Below are positions 34,593-46,249 of a stretch of 64,000 nt of DNA, piece after piece. Numbering within the stretch: position 1 is the first letter of the stretch; each line of letters starts with the position of its first letter. The notes beneath the pieces were generated by a model. The model did no database searches and had not been told where the DNA came from. It worked only from the letters and a program-made list of their open reading frames with translations. The stretch covers positions 2,852,001 through 2,916,000 of the forward strand of contig JAHQIY010000012.1 of NCBI GenBank assembly GCA_019054805.1. The letters run 5' to 3'. Origin of the DNA: Brachionus manjavacas (Eukaryota; Rotifera; Eurotatoria; Ploima; Brachionidae). Position numbers and translations under genes: made by a program.

Positions 34593-35408
34593 ATGTCTGA
34601 AGCCCAGCAAACCTCTTCCAACCCAGCCACTACTGAACCAGATGTCGAGCCTGCCCCAGTCGAACAACCAGCTAAGGCCAAGTCTCCAGCTAAAAAAAGA
34701 GCCGCATCTGCAAAAAAGCCGGCAGCGGCAAAGCCGAAGGTTGTCAAGAAAACCATCTCTAAACCTACTCCTTCTCATCCAACTTTTTTGGAAATGATCT
34801 GCAATGCCATTAGAAAATTAGACGAGAAATCCGGCTCTAGTCGTCAAGCCATCATCAAATTTATAATTGCTACTTATGGACTTGATGCAAAGCTGGTCAG
34901 TCAGCATACAAAAGTAGCTCTGAAGAATGCAGTTAAAAATGGGTCGCTCAAGCAGTCCAAAGGAGTTGGTGCCAGTGGTTCCTTCAAGTTGGGCGATTCG
35001 ATCAAAAGTAAAGACAAAGAAGCAGCTAAGAAAGCCAAACAGGCTGAGAAGAAGGCCCAACAAGCCAAAGATGCAGTGTCTAAGCCTAGCAAAAAAACTA
35101 CTGAAAAACCCAAGGAAGACACTAAGCCCAAGAAAAATATTAAAAAAATTGTCAAGCCTAAGGCTCCAAAGCCTGTTGCGAGCACAAAAGCTGCAGCCAA
35201 GTCTAAAACTGTGACCAAGGAAGCTGCCAAAGCCAAATTGCCATCGTCTACTGGAAAAGCTAAGGCTACTGCTGCGCTCAAGCCATCTGTAGCTACCAAA
35301 AAAGTCGCTGTCCAGAAAAAAGCTGCAGCAGCGAAGCAAGTTGTCACGGCAAAAAATTCTCCCGTCGCATCTGCTACAAAATCAAGAGCTAAAAAGTCAA
35401 CTGCATAA
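34593..35408 (+). CDS. H1: Linker histone H1
   Basis: A single-exon 271-residue protein beginning MSEAQQTSSNPATTEPDVE at an ATG in good context (TCAAAAATGTC). The N-terminal tail (about 1-60) is Ala/Pro/Lys-rich. The winged-helix globular domain spans about 62-135: HPTFLEMICNAIRKLDEKSG, SSRQAIIKFIIATYGL, VALKNAVKNGSLKQSKG and GSFKLG are standard H1/H5 landmarks. The long C-terminal tail is Lys/Ala/Pro-rich with many AKK, KPK and AAK steps for binding linker DNA. It binds the nucleosome at the dyad and compacts chromatin. Length is at the upper end for animal H1. Codon use is richer in GC than the surroundings. Overlapping frames in other registers are shadows of the Lys-rich composition. Confidence 0.96.
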   Translation: MSEAQQTSSNPATTEPDVEPAPVEQPAKAKSPAKKRAASAKKPAAAKPKVVKKTISKPTPSHPTFLEMICNAIRKLDEKSGSSRQAIIKFIIATYGLDAKLVSQHTKVALKNAVKNGSLKQSKGVGASGSFKLGDSIKSKDKEAAKKAKQAEKKAQQAKDAVSKPSKKTTEKPKEDTKPKKNIKKIVKPKAPKPVASTKAAAKSKTVTKEAAKAKLPSSTGKAKATAALKPSVATKKVAVQKKAAAAKQVVTAKNSPVASATKSRAKKSTA

Positions 35409-35440
35409 TTTTAGCTTTTGTTAACATGTCAATATGTGTA

Positions 35441-35446
35441 AATAAA
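35441..35446 (+). terminator. Poly(A) signal of H1
   Basis: AATAAA lies 33 bp past the stop. I see no canonical replication-type histone 3' stem-loop (GGCTCTTTTCAGAGCC) in the following 150 bp, so this H1 is probably polyadenylated. Confidence 0.55.
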
Positions 35447-35982
35447 TTCGAAAATTGTTGATTGAAAATGAATCGTGAACAAAATTTTAGATACATATTT
35501 GTGCTTCGGAGTCTCACAAAAGCTACATTTTTTTATGTATATTAAATTTTAAGTGTCTGTTATCTTTTTTTAGAGTTAAAAAAACTTTTTTATCTGAATT
35601 CAAAATTTATGTTTTTTGTAAATAAATTTATGAGGAAATAAACTTACACCTCTTTTTTAACAGACTCTCTCTTATAATCTTATCTAACCCAATATCTGAT
35701 AGTACTATTAATTCTAGCATTGAAATTATCTACTTCTAATAAATTAACTCCAGCGATGGTTTATCAGACTCAAATATCAAATTGTGTCTTAACAACATGA
35801 AGTCTACGATCTTTAAAAGTCTCATTAAAAACCTTATCAGGTCTTCTTGATTGAAGGCTTGGTTTGTTTCTTTTTGGTCCTCTGTGCATGATTTTACATA
35901 CTTTGAAGAATCCTTATTTCTAATGTTTTCTTTATTTAATGCATCTCCTTAAAGGGGGTTGATTATTAATAAATAAATAACG

Positions 35983-36845
35983 GGTGTTCAAAAAAGAATG
36001 TTCAAAAGTTTGACATGTAAAAAAATATGTTCCAGTAGACAAAATTTAACCAAATTTTGTACAGTTATTTATTATCATCTAATATTTAGAAAAAATTAAA
36101 TTAAAAGTTTTTACTTTGTTAATTAACCGAAATAGGCCATCTGGAACACCTTTACATAAAAATGACAATTGTCCTCAAATGTTTTGATTATTAAGGTAAG
36201 AATAAGCTATTAAAGCTTAAACTAGCATGTATCATTTATTTTCTTAAAGCATACTTTAAAAGGTTTTAATTGATATATTTTATTGACATAATGGGGTTCT
36301 TTTTTGGTCATTTAATCTATTCATAAGTGAATAGTGCTTTTTTGAAGTTTTTTTAATAATAGTGATAAAATTAATCAAAAATTATATTATATTCATACTT
36401 ACTCTAAAGCTTATTCTTACCTTAATATTTGTTAGAAATTTCAAAACATTTGGGCTTTCGGTTCGCTAGATATAACAAAAAGTGTATGAATAACTAATAT
36501 TTTTGAAGAAATTAAAAAGACAAATTTCAGTGTCTTTTTAGATAACTTTTGATACAAAAGTCATTGAAAAATGATCAGGGGCTTATTTTAATCAGTCTTT
36601 TTTGCTCTTTAAAATAAACAACTAAACATATATTTACCTTCAAAACATTTGAGGACAATTGTCATTTTTAGGTAAAGGTGTTCCAGATGGCCTATTTCGG
36701 TTAATTAACAAAGTAAAAACTTTTAATTTAATTTTTTCTAAATATTAGATGATAATAAATAACTGTACAAAATTTGGTTAAATTTTGTCTACTGGAACAT
36801 ATTTTTTTTACATGTCAAACTTCTGAACATTCTTTTTTGAACACC
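35983..36845. mobile_element. 863-bp foldback MITE with 205-bp inverted termini
   Basis: The left arm 35983-36187 begins GGTGTTCAAAAAAGAATG. The right arm 36640-36845 is its complement with about three differences. The interior (about 450 bp) has no ORF and contains a smaller inverted repeat (TAAGGTAAGAATAAGCT near 36197 against its complement near 36407). The near-identity of the arms suggests recent activity or arm conversion. The terminus GGTGTTCAAAAA resembles those of some Tc1/mariner-type elements, but class is not settled and the target duplication is unclear. Confidence 0.85.
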
Positions 36846-36849
36846 TGTT

Positions 36850-39735
36850 AATAAAAAGTCGATCACCGTAGAAAAATCTATACAAAAAAGAAAAAAATGT
36901 TTTTATATAAAAATATCAGAATTTAGGTTACATTGAGGACTTTTGAAAAAGTTTGGAAGAATCGCAATGCTGCAAATTTATTTTAAAAAAATTATTAAAT
37001 TCGAGTTACATGAACCGGAAGGGAATGTGCTGCTGAAAAGCATGAATAAATTATAATAAATTAAAGAAAACCTAGAGTTAACAAAATGTAAACACTGAAT
37101 TAATTTTGGCTAATACTTCGTGTGGTGTCAAGCATAATTTTTTTCATATTTAATTTTTTATAGTAAAAAGTCCAAAACTTTTTTAGTAGTTTTTTCAACT
37201 TAAGAATAAAAAAAAAGCATAAATTAATTAGTTGAATTTGCATTCTTTGACGGCCTATTTTACTTTCTCAAAACTCCTCAGTTCATCACACACTTAATCA
37301 TCAATCACTCTCTGAACATCGCTTAATCACACTCTTTGCTGAATTTATTCGATTGATCAATTTATGGATTATTGTAAAATTCAAAGTCGGGCATATTTTT
37401 AAAGTGTATTTGAAAAATAGATAAATTTTTATTTTTTTACCTGTTTCAAATTAAAATGAATCTGAGGATTTGGATAGAAAGATCAATTTAGAGGGATGAA
37501 CTATCAGGGTTGTTCCGAAGCAAGGCCTCATGCAACCTACGCTTTTTGTGCAAATAGGAGAGAGACTCTGGAAAGAGAGAAAATGTGAATAAATAGATAA
37601 GAAAAAAAACAAAAAAAAATTTAAATTACCGTAAACCCTTGCAAATAAGACCCCCCAAAATCGTGTCTATACTGAAGAATTTCGGCCCTTAGATGATATA
37701 AAATTTTCTTCGAATAAAATATTTTAAAAGGATCTAAACATGCTTTACAAGGAAGGGACATAGATGAAACAAAGCCAAATTTGACTAGCTTTTAAAAATG
37801 GGCTCTTAGAGGGGCACTTGGTAAGGGAATACGGTAAATAAAATTAATACATTAGATTAAAATTTATATTCCATAAAGCACGGGAAATATTTTTTTCTTC
37901 CCAGTCACAAAGAAAACGATGAATAATCGTTGAAAATTAATAGATAAATCATTAATGAGTTAGTAACTATTTCATCTAGATTCACTGATGAAAATAAGTA
38001 TATTTCATCGGAAATAATCGATGAAATTTTTTTGAATACATCATAATTTATTAAATTATTAAATGATAGTTTTTTAATTTTTCAAATAATTTTTAAGTTA
38101 ATAATAAGCAAAAATTTAATAAGTTTTTTTTCAACTGATTTTTAACTGAAAATCAATTTTGACGCTTGAATATGGCGAACATTAATTCACATTTTTCTCA
38201 ATAGAAAGACTTTAATTTCTTATTCAATAAGCTGCTTATTAATTTTAAAATTACTTAATAGCCTTTTAACTAGACAAAAAGTAGCTTGAGCAAATTTGAA
38301 ATCAAAGAACATTATAAGCAATCCAATTATATAAATAACGACTTTTGTTAAGAGCTGATACACTGATAAATAATAGAACATGAATTATCACTAAATATCG
38401 CCTTATAGAATTATTGGATGTACGAGCTTCATCTTTTTCGACTATTAGACTAAAGCATTCTTCTAAACTGGCTGATTTTTTAATTTTCATTATTTTTTTC
38501 TCATTATTTCGGTAATTTACGAATTTTTAGGCAATATCTAAATAAATAAAAATTCAAATTATACTAATGGCTATTTAAGAAAAAAATTATTAAGCAATTT
38601 TTCTTCGAATCTTTTTAAAGAAATCCTGAAATTGTTTACAAATAAAATTTTATGTCAACTAACTAAGTTTGTTTCGTTTAATTTCTATTTGAAAAACTGA
38701 ATATTCTCATGATCAGTTCTGTTGAAAGGGAGAGTCAAAATCGAAACATCTATTTAGTAAATTTAAAAGCAAAATGAAAAATTTCTAAGAACCAATAACA
38801 CTTAACAATCAAATAATTTAGCTCATGAACGTTTTCTTGGCTTTAATCCAAATAATACAATCAATTTATGCATAAAAAATGAGATGATTCATAGATGAAA
38901 CATCCATTAAGTCATCGATTTCAGCTTGACTGGGTTAAATCTGACTTTTTCTGAATATAGCGTTTTATTGTTTTTTTGCTTTTTTTAATATTTTGTTATG
39001 TGGATTAATTTGGTTTTACTAAAAATGGGTAAAATTAGCTAAATTATATGGTATTTACAATATGTACGGCTTGTCTAAGGCTTATGAAGAGTAGCTATTG
39101 GAGTTGGTCTAGGAGAATTTGAGGGTTTAAAAGCATTTTACCCTCTTAAATTTTTTTCCTCCGTAAAATTTTTAATTATTTTCCTTTTAATATTTTCACT
39201 CTGCATAATTTAAATAATTTAGGTCAATTAAAAACAAAAATTAAAAATACAATATTAATATTATTTTACTTAATATTTTATATAAATACAAAAAAAGAAG
39301 AAAATTAATTAAATTAAAAATTAAATATTAGACTCTAAGTTATGTTTTAAGCCCAAAATTTGAATTTATCTTTGGTTGCTAAAATATTATAGGTCGTTAA
39401 ATACCAAGAAATTTTTTATCCTTTACCATCAAAAATTTGAAAATAAATCTAAAACTTTAAAAAAAAAACTTAAATTAAATAAAATGGAAGTCGAGTATTT
39501 TGATCAAAAATATATATTGTTTTATACAAAGTTTCACCGCCTTTCAACAAATTCTGGTGGATTAATGCGATCTCGTTGTAAAAGTTGCAATTTCAGCATA
39601 AGGGTCTATGAGGTAAATATAACGAAATTAACCAAATTTAGCGACATGTTACTAAATTAAATAATGAGATGTCACTAAAAAATTAGCACTGGTTTTAGAA
39701 AAGCATAATGTTCAATTTTAATGACTTGTCTTAAA
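36850..39735. other. AT-rich intergenic region
   Basis: No gene is supported. A 94-codon plus frame at 39376-39660 contains MRSRCKSCNFSIRVY, a CxxC that might be part of a transposon zinc finger, but this is weak. The rest shows homopolymer-rich sequence only. Confidence 0.45.
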
Positions 39736-40117
39736 TAGTAATGGTAAATAATGTAAAAATCAGGCTTTGTAACGCAAACTGGCAATTATTCAGCGAGATT
39801 TTAAATTCTCAAAAAGTGAATATCACTGAAAGTTCCCTCACAATAGATCAACTAAATGATAAAATTACAGAAAAAATTATTTCTGCTTCACATAAAAGCA
39901 TTCCATATCTTTGTCAGAAAATCTACAAAAAGAGTCTTCCACCGAACATTGTTAATTTGATCAAAGAACGTAGGAAATTAATAAGAAACTTTCAGAAAAC
40001 CCGCTGTCAAAAGCTCAAGCAAAAATTTAATCAACTTACATTTGAATTAAAAGTCTCTTTAAAAAAATTCTGGAATCAAAATTGGTTTGATTTTATCGAG
40101 AAGATGGGAAAAAACCC

Positions 40118-41566
40118 GAGATAACAATTAAGTTAAATAAGAATTATTTTTTCCTAAACAAAAATAATATAGTTTTAAATAGTTTTGCACTACAATTAAA
40201 CAAAAAAAAAGGTGTTATAAACAAATTATTTTTTTAAATAAATACTTTTATTTGTAAATAAAAAAAAAAATTTTTTTTAATATAAAAAATAAATGTTTGA
40301 TATAAAAAATAAATCTTTAATAAATAATAATTTCTGTAATTTAAACAAACAAATTATACAAATTAGTCTTTATTTAAAGCACCATTATTTGATTTTGGTG
40401 GTCTACCTTTTTTAGATTGTGCATCTTGCATCAAAAAACGTACTTGCATATTAATTCCAAAAAAAGTACATAACCCAATAATTGCATTAAAAAAATATTC
40501 AAAATCAACCTGTTCCTCACTGGAAACTAAACCAACAACAATTGGATATATCTTTCTATTTGGGTTTGATCTGCCAAAAACTAACATAGGATATCCTTCT
40601 TTTGTGATTTTATAAGTTCCATCAATGTGAAATAATGCAATACCGTTTTTGTTGATTGTATTGCAATTCATTTGTAATATTTTAATTGTAGTGCAAAAAA
40701 CATAAAGTCTGCTTATTTTTGTACCATTGCCAATTATTGGAACATTTCTGTCATTAGCATTAAAACCAAAAAAAAAGGGTTGATTGATGTTAATAGTTTC
40801 AAAATACAAATGGTCACCCAAATAATTCTCAACTGTTTGTACTCGGTTGTCATTTGGGTTTATTTTGGCCTTTTGTCGACTAGCATAACCCATAGCTTGA
40901 TTAAGATCAAATTTTACGTCCTGTAGCCCGAGTTGATTAATATTGTTATTAATATAAGCACGTATTTGACGAGGATAAAGTTTAGGGTTTGTCTCTAACA
41001 GTCGATCTATTCCGATCTTAACAACTTGGGGTAGCCCATTCGTATTGTTGTAGCTATCCTCGATTTCATGATCGTGATCAAGTTTTTGTGAAATTGATCC
41101 AATATTTTTTATTGCACAGTATTTTATACTGTATTTAACTTGGCACGATTTACATTTTCTTAATTGTGTCTTTGCTTTGTGTCTGTTTAAAAATCAACAC
41201 AAAATAAGCAATACGTTGAATGGTTTGTCTGATAGGCGATCGACGGAGGCAATTCTTTTTGGATGAATTCATCAATTTCCATCTTGTGAATTCCTTGCTT
41301 CAAAACAAACCATTCATCGGAATTACTTGAAGCTTGGCTTTCGATATCAATCATTTTTGTTTAGTTGAATAATATTTTAATTTATTTTGTGTTAAAAATG
41401 TTTGTTTGGAATTTTTTTTGTTTGCAAATCATATGTTTTTATTTGATGCAATTTAAAATTGTTTGAAAAAGAAAAGAATTTGTTTAACTATATTTACATT
41501 TTATTTAATTTAGGTTATTTTTTGTTTAAGTGAAAAAAGATTTTTGTTAAACTTAATTGGTGAGCC
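40118..41566 (-). mobile_element. Mutator-like element (MULE), internally deleted, nested in LINE
   Basis: A 1,449-bp insertion flanked by the 9-bp direct repeat AAAAAACCC (40109-40117 and 41567-41575). Comparison with the uninterrupted LINE at 52.6 kb, which has one copy, confirms target duplication. The ends form imperfect ~50-bp inverted repeats (GAGATAACAATTAAGTT against GGCTCACCAATTAAGTTT). A 9-bp duplication is typical of the Mutator superfamily, and the transposase remnant inside agrees. Confidence 0.88.
40363..41354 (-). pseudogene. MULE transposase, frameshifted and C-terminally deleted
   Basis: The frame starts MIDIESQASSNSDEWFV at 41354 and shifts near 41185. It then reads KCKSCQVKYSIKYC ... 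LDHDHE, which looks like an N-terminal zinc finger (C2H2, FLYWCH/WRKY-like), followed by LYPRQIRAYINN. From 40893 the catalytic region starts: FHIDGTYKITKEGYPMLVFG with the first catalytic Asp (DGTYK is the classical MULE box), then VVGLVSSEEQVDFEYFF. The protein jumps from LMQDAQ directly to KKGRPPKSNNG, a typical C-terminal AT-hook-like tail, so the rest of the catalytic domain is deleted. It cannot be active. Confidence 0.85.
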
Positions 41567-42780
41567 AAAAAACCCACTGACAAGTAGACCATTCTGGAAA
41601 AAAATAAATAAATTTAGATCAAAAAAGGATCAAATTTAATCCCAAATTTGTTTTTAAAATACAAGGAATTCAAAACTAATGAAGAAAAGGAAAAATGCTT
41701 TGGAGAACTCCTATCTTCAATATTTAGTCCTAATTCTGATTTAATTGATACTGAGAAAGATTTCGAAATACTAAATTCTAACCCTGATTTCTTTAGAAAC
41801 AATAATCAGTGTAATTTTAATGATCCAATTTGCATAAATGAATTAAAAATTGAAAATGAAGCGGCATCACCTGACATAATTCATAATTTGATGCTAAAAA
41901 ACTTACCTAGAAATTCACTAATAGAAATCTAAGAACTTTTTAATTTAGCTATTAGAGAAGGTAGAGTCCAGAAAGCGTGGAAAACTTCGAACATTACTAC
42001 GATTCAAAAAAAGGCCTCTACTGTACAAGACCCTTTAAATTATAGACCAATTAGCATAACCAGTTGTCTAGGAAAGTTACTGAAAAGAATAGTATACTCA
42101 AGATTATACAATTTTTTGGAACAAAATTCACTCCTTATCCGGGAGCAGTCTGGATTTAGAAAACACCGGCGAACATCAGATAATCTATTCTTTTTAATTC
42201 AAAAAATTGTGGAATCATTTAATAGAAAAAAGAGTTTGTGGCCTTTTTTTGATATTTCTAAAGCCTTTGATAGGGTTTGGCATGAAGGTCTAATTTTTAA
42301 ATTGATTAAAATGAATCCACCTCATTACTTGACTAACTGGATTAGATCCTTTTTAGATAGTAGGACATTTAAGGTAAATGTGAATGATCACCTAAGCGAA
42401 GAATATCAAATAACTGCAGGTGTTCGTCAAAGCTCAGTAATTATTCCCCTTTTATTTAGTTTATATATTAATGACATCCCCAAAAGAAACAAAACAAATA
42501 ATGAATACTCTCTGCTTTTCGCAGATGATCTAGTTACATTCTTCATTTATAACAAAAAAGGGAACCCTGAAAATAAGATAAATAAATACACCAACGAACT
42601 AGAACAATGGCTTATTAAATGGAAAATGAAGATATCAGTTGAAAAGTCGTGTTCAGTAGTCTTTTCTAGATATAAAAAAGAGAGTGATCATCTAAACTTA
42701 AAAATTTATGGAAACAGAATATTGAGCCAAAAAAAATCAGGTTTCTTGGTTTTAAATTTGATTATAAGTTAAATTTAAAT

Positions 42781-43642
42781 ATTTTTTTATTTTATTTTAA
42801 GCCTAAAGCAAAGGCCGCTGTGCGGCCACTTTCCAGTACGCTGTGAAATAAAGCGTACTGCATTTTTTTACAAATTTAAAATTAAAGTTAATAATTCCGT
42901 CTAAAAATTGTTTCATATTTACAAAAAAAAAAAAAAAAATTAGTAAAGGATCACAAGATTACAAGAATAAAAGCATAGCATATGAGTAGTCGTGTAAAAA
43001 GAGTTCTAGAATTTGACTATTTCAAAAAGTTTTCTTGATAGTTCTTGCTTGTTTTGCATGTTGATTATTTTGCGTATAACGTCAACTTTTTGATTATTTG
43101 ATGACATTGCTTTCATGTCAGTTTTAATGTGATATTTAATTATTTGGCATAGGTTTGTCGTATCAGTTTCGTTTTCTATGCCATAGTTGTTTTTGATATC
43201 ATTTATTTCAGACTGGATGCATTTTGTGTGTGTCTTGGTCTCGGTTATTGTATTTGTGTAGCTATTTGTAGTAAGTCGAAGATAAAAGTCACATTTAATT
43301 TTATCTATACGCTTTACAGTTGGTTCTATATTCAAGGCTAGGAAAAGGTCTGTTGTTCGGCACCTTGTAGGAAGGCCCATCATCATTTTAACAATGTTGC
43401 CTTTAATTCTTTTTAATTTTATTTTTTCTAATTTGTTAAGTGAAAGATTTTCTAGTCCGTATAATAAGACCGGTCTAATATATGTGTTGAATAGGTGACC
43501 TTTCATGTTCGGATGGCTCTCGTTTGTAAGAAGTGATAGGTCTCTTAGTCTATTTAACGCTTTAAGTGCCGATTTTTTACATTTGTCAATGTGTGCTGCA
43601 TTCTTATCATCGTCTGTTAGTATCATACCTAGGTATTTCATT
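42781..43642 (-). mobile_element. Second LINE family, 5'-truncated, antisense within the first LINE
   Basis: The minus-strand frame 43641..43006 (211 aa) opens MKYLGMILTDDDKNAAHIDK, the FLG/YLG box after the RT palm, and includes LFNTYIRPVLLYGLENL and RRIK-like basic stretches. It is the RT C-terminal region of a LINE unlike the host element. The 3' UTR has two hairpins at 42800-42862: CAGTACGCT with AGCGTACTG, and GGCCGC with GCGGCC. The insertion splits the host LINE between AAATTT and ATTTTAATATA, leaving a target duplication of only 4-5 bp. The visible coding part is intact. Confidence 0.85.
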
Positions 43643-44359
43643 TTAATATATTAGTAGACGAAATTAAAGAACGCTACAATAAAAGGCGAAATATTATTAA
43701 GATATTGTCAAACAAAAAATAGGGTCTTACTCAAATCACACTAGGAAATTTACATAAATCTTTAGTCGGATCGATTTTAGACTATTCTTTTCCTTGCTTG
43801 TATTCATTTTCAGAAAATAATAATCAAAAAACTACAAGCAATTCAGAATACAGCAGTCAGATTTATCCTCAATTAAAATATGATACTCCCTCCAACATGT
43901 TGCATCATGAGGCTTTTAATAAGCTTAAATTACTAACAGTCTCACATCGACTTTTTGAGTTGAGTGAGAGATATGTTGAGGCAGGACTGAGTCATTCTAT
44001 TCCATTGATTGTCAGACTGGTGGACGAATACAAAGCGGGTTTCGAATCAAGATATATTGAAAACCTAATTCCATTGTGTAATTGCTACCTTACTATTTCC
44101 TCCTTTTTTCCTGAAGCTTCAACTATGTAAACATGTGTCACATGTAACAACCTTTTTCAATATATGTCTTCTTAACTTTCTTTACATTTTTTAGCTTATT
44201 TACTTTTTTTTTATCTTTATTTTATCTTATTTTATTAACTTTAATTTAATTTAATTTTTATTTTTATTTTATTTCTTTTTTATTTTTTTTTAAACTTATT
44301 CTGAAGGAGCTTTAGCTCGGTACCTTTAACAAATAAATAAAAAAAATAAATAAAAATGT

Positions 44360-45250
44360 AAAAGACCGGTAAATAAAAAACCTTTATGTAGTTATCCGCT
44401 TTAAAAAATAAAAATTTATTTTACTAAATTCTTTCAGAACTTTTTTGAAATATTCGGCTCTCTATTAGATTCTTATGCTAATTAACAGATAAGTGAAAAT
44501 GTACTAATATTTTTTAAGCTTCACATGCTTTGATGATTGACAAACTTCTCTTATTTGAAAAATAACTGATTATTTGATAAAATAAAATATGAATCGATGA
44601 GTATTAAAATATTTGAAAAATTTCCACACTTTTTTTAAAAATAATTCCTAATTAAAAATAGAAAATACAGAGAGAACTTTTGGGTTTATTGATAATGAAA
44701 AAGCAACCTGCTTTATAAATGCCGTGAAATTAAAAATAGCCGAAAAGAATAAAGAGTCGCAATATGAGCAAAATTTTATGCCATTTAATTAAAATATGTA
44801 TGTTAAATCTTAATTTTTATCTGAGTTTAAGTCGATAGTCATTAAAAAAGAATCAAGCTATCTTAAAATTTTTTTTGTATAATTTTTTCATCTTTTTTGA
44901 CTATTTTTGTTTTTTCCTTTTTTTAAACCAAATTTCTTTTTACTAATAAACTAAAATCAAAAAAAAAATTGATTGGTTTTCTTATAAAATTATGCAAACC
45001 GGACTCTAGCATACCAGATTTTTACATACACCTGATTTTTTTCAGACCGGATTTTTACATTGCAAATCTTAAAAAATGAATAAATTTGATCCATGTTAAA
45101 AAAAAAACATCCGACTTTAACATAGTTAATTAAATTTTCCTTTTTTAAGAATTTTATATTAGTTTTAACAATTGTTAATAGTTTTAAAATGTGTTCACTT
45201 TTTATTACATGTCACTAAAATTGAATTTTTATTATTTTTAAACAGTGCTC
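44360..45250. other. AT-rich spacer between two LINEs
   Basis: No gene or RNA is seen. The sequence is homopolymer-rich. Confidence 0.5.
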
Positions 45251-46249
45251 AATTTATTATTTATTTGTATATCTGTATCGAGCTAAAGCTCCTTCAGATT
45301 AAATAAAAAATAAAAATTAAAATAAAGTTAAATAAATAAAATAAAAATTAAAAACTAAAAAGTAAGGTAAAATAAAAATATGAAAAAAATTAGTGAGAGC
45401 TAAATTCGATACGTGTTTACAAAATTGAAACTTAAGGAAAGCAAGACAAAAAAAAAGAAAAGATTAAAAGTAAAACCAAATAAGACAAAATTAATGCAAT
45501 AGAATTTTTTTTTTTTTTTGTTTTTTTTTTCTTTTTTAAATCTCCTTTAAAATGTTAATTTTTTTAATTTCAATAATTATTATTTCAAATTTTTCTTTAA
45601 CTTTTTTTTTTTTTTTATTAAGTTAAGTAAGTAGGAGGAGAAATTTAAAAACTCGGGTTTGTATAGTTAAGGTTTCAGGAAAAAAAGAAGAAATAGTAAG
45701 GTAGCAATTACACAATGGAGTCGGGTATTCAACATACCTTGATTCAAAACCCGCTTTATATTCATCAACCAGCTTAATTACCAATGGAACAGAATGACGT
45801 AGTCCTCCCGCTACATATCCTTCGCTAAATTCAAAAAGTCGATTCGAGACAGTTAAGAATTTAAGTTTATTAAAGGCCTCATGATGCAGGATATTGGAAG
45901 ACGTATCATATTTTAGTTTAAGTATAAAACGAATTGCTGAGTTTTGTAAGACTTGAATTTTTTTAAATGTTTGTCTCCGAAAACGAATTCAGACATGGAA
46001 AAGAGTAATCAATTATATATCCGATTAAAGATTTATATAGGTTTCCTAGTGTGTAATAATTAAGACCCCATTTTTTGTATGACAATATTTTTATTAAGTT
46101 CAACCGTGAACTACAACGCTGTTTTATTTCATCAACCATTGGGGTAAAGGTTTATTTTGAATCAAATTTTATACCTAAAAACTTGATTTCCTTTTGATTC
46201 TCAATTTTATTTTCATATATTTTTAAATTAAGTCAATATTTTCCTTATA

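Larger units (their letters stand above)
39741..44357 (+). pseudogene. Main-family LINE with two nested insertions
   Basis: This is the ORF2 3' portion of the LINE, split in three: 39741-40117, 41567-42780 and 43643-44357. The first part (127 aa frame) ends FWNQNWFDFIEKMGKNP. The second resumes TSRPFWKKINKF, then LNYRPISITSCLGKL, GFRKHRRTSDNLFF, FDISKAFDRVWHEG (motif A) and LLFADDLVTFF (F-A-D-D, catalytic). The third gives LKYDTPSNMLHHEAFNKLK and the C-terminus. The 3' end is GGAGCTTTAGCTCGGTAC plus an AAATAAA tail. Single stops and a frameshift make it inactive even without the insertions. The copy at 52.6 kb serves as the uninterrupted reference. Confidence 0.88.

Noticed and set aside
34587..35347. 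Minus-strand and frame-shifted ORFs over histone H1
   Set aside because: By-products of the Lys/Ala-rich codons. Their Cys/Phe- or Leu/Ala-rich translations have no family features.
38302..38490. 62-codon minus frame
   Set aside because: No family similarity, AT-rich surroundings, no splice or promoter support.
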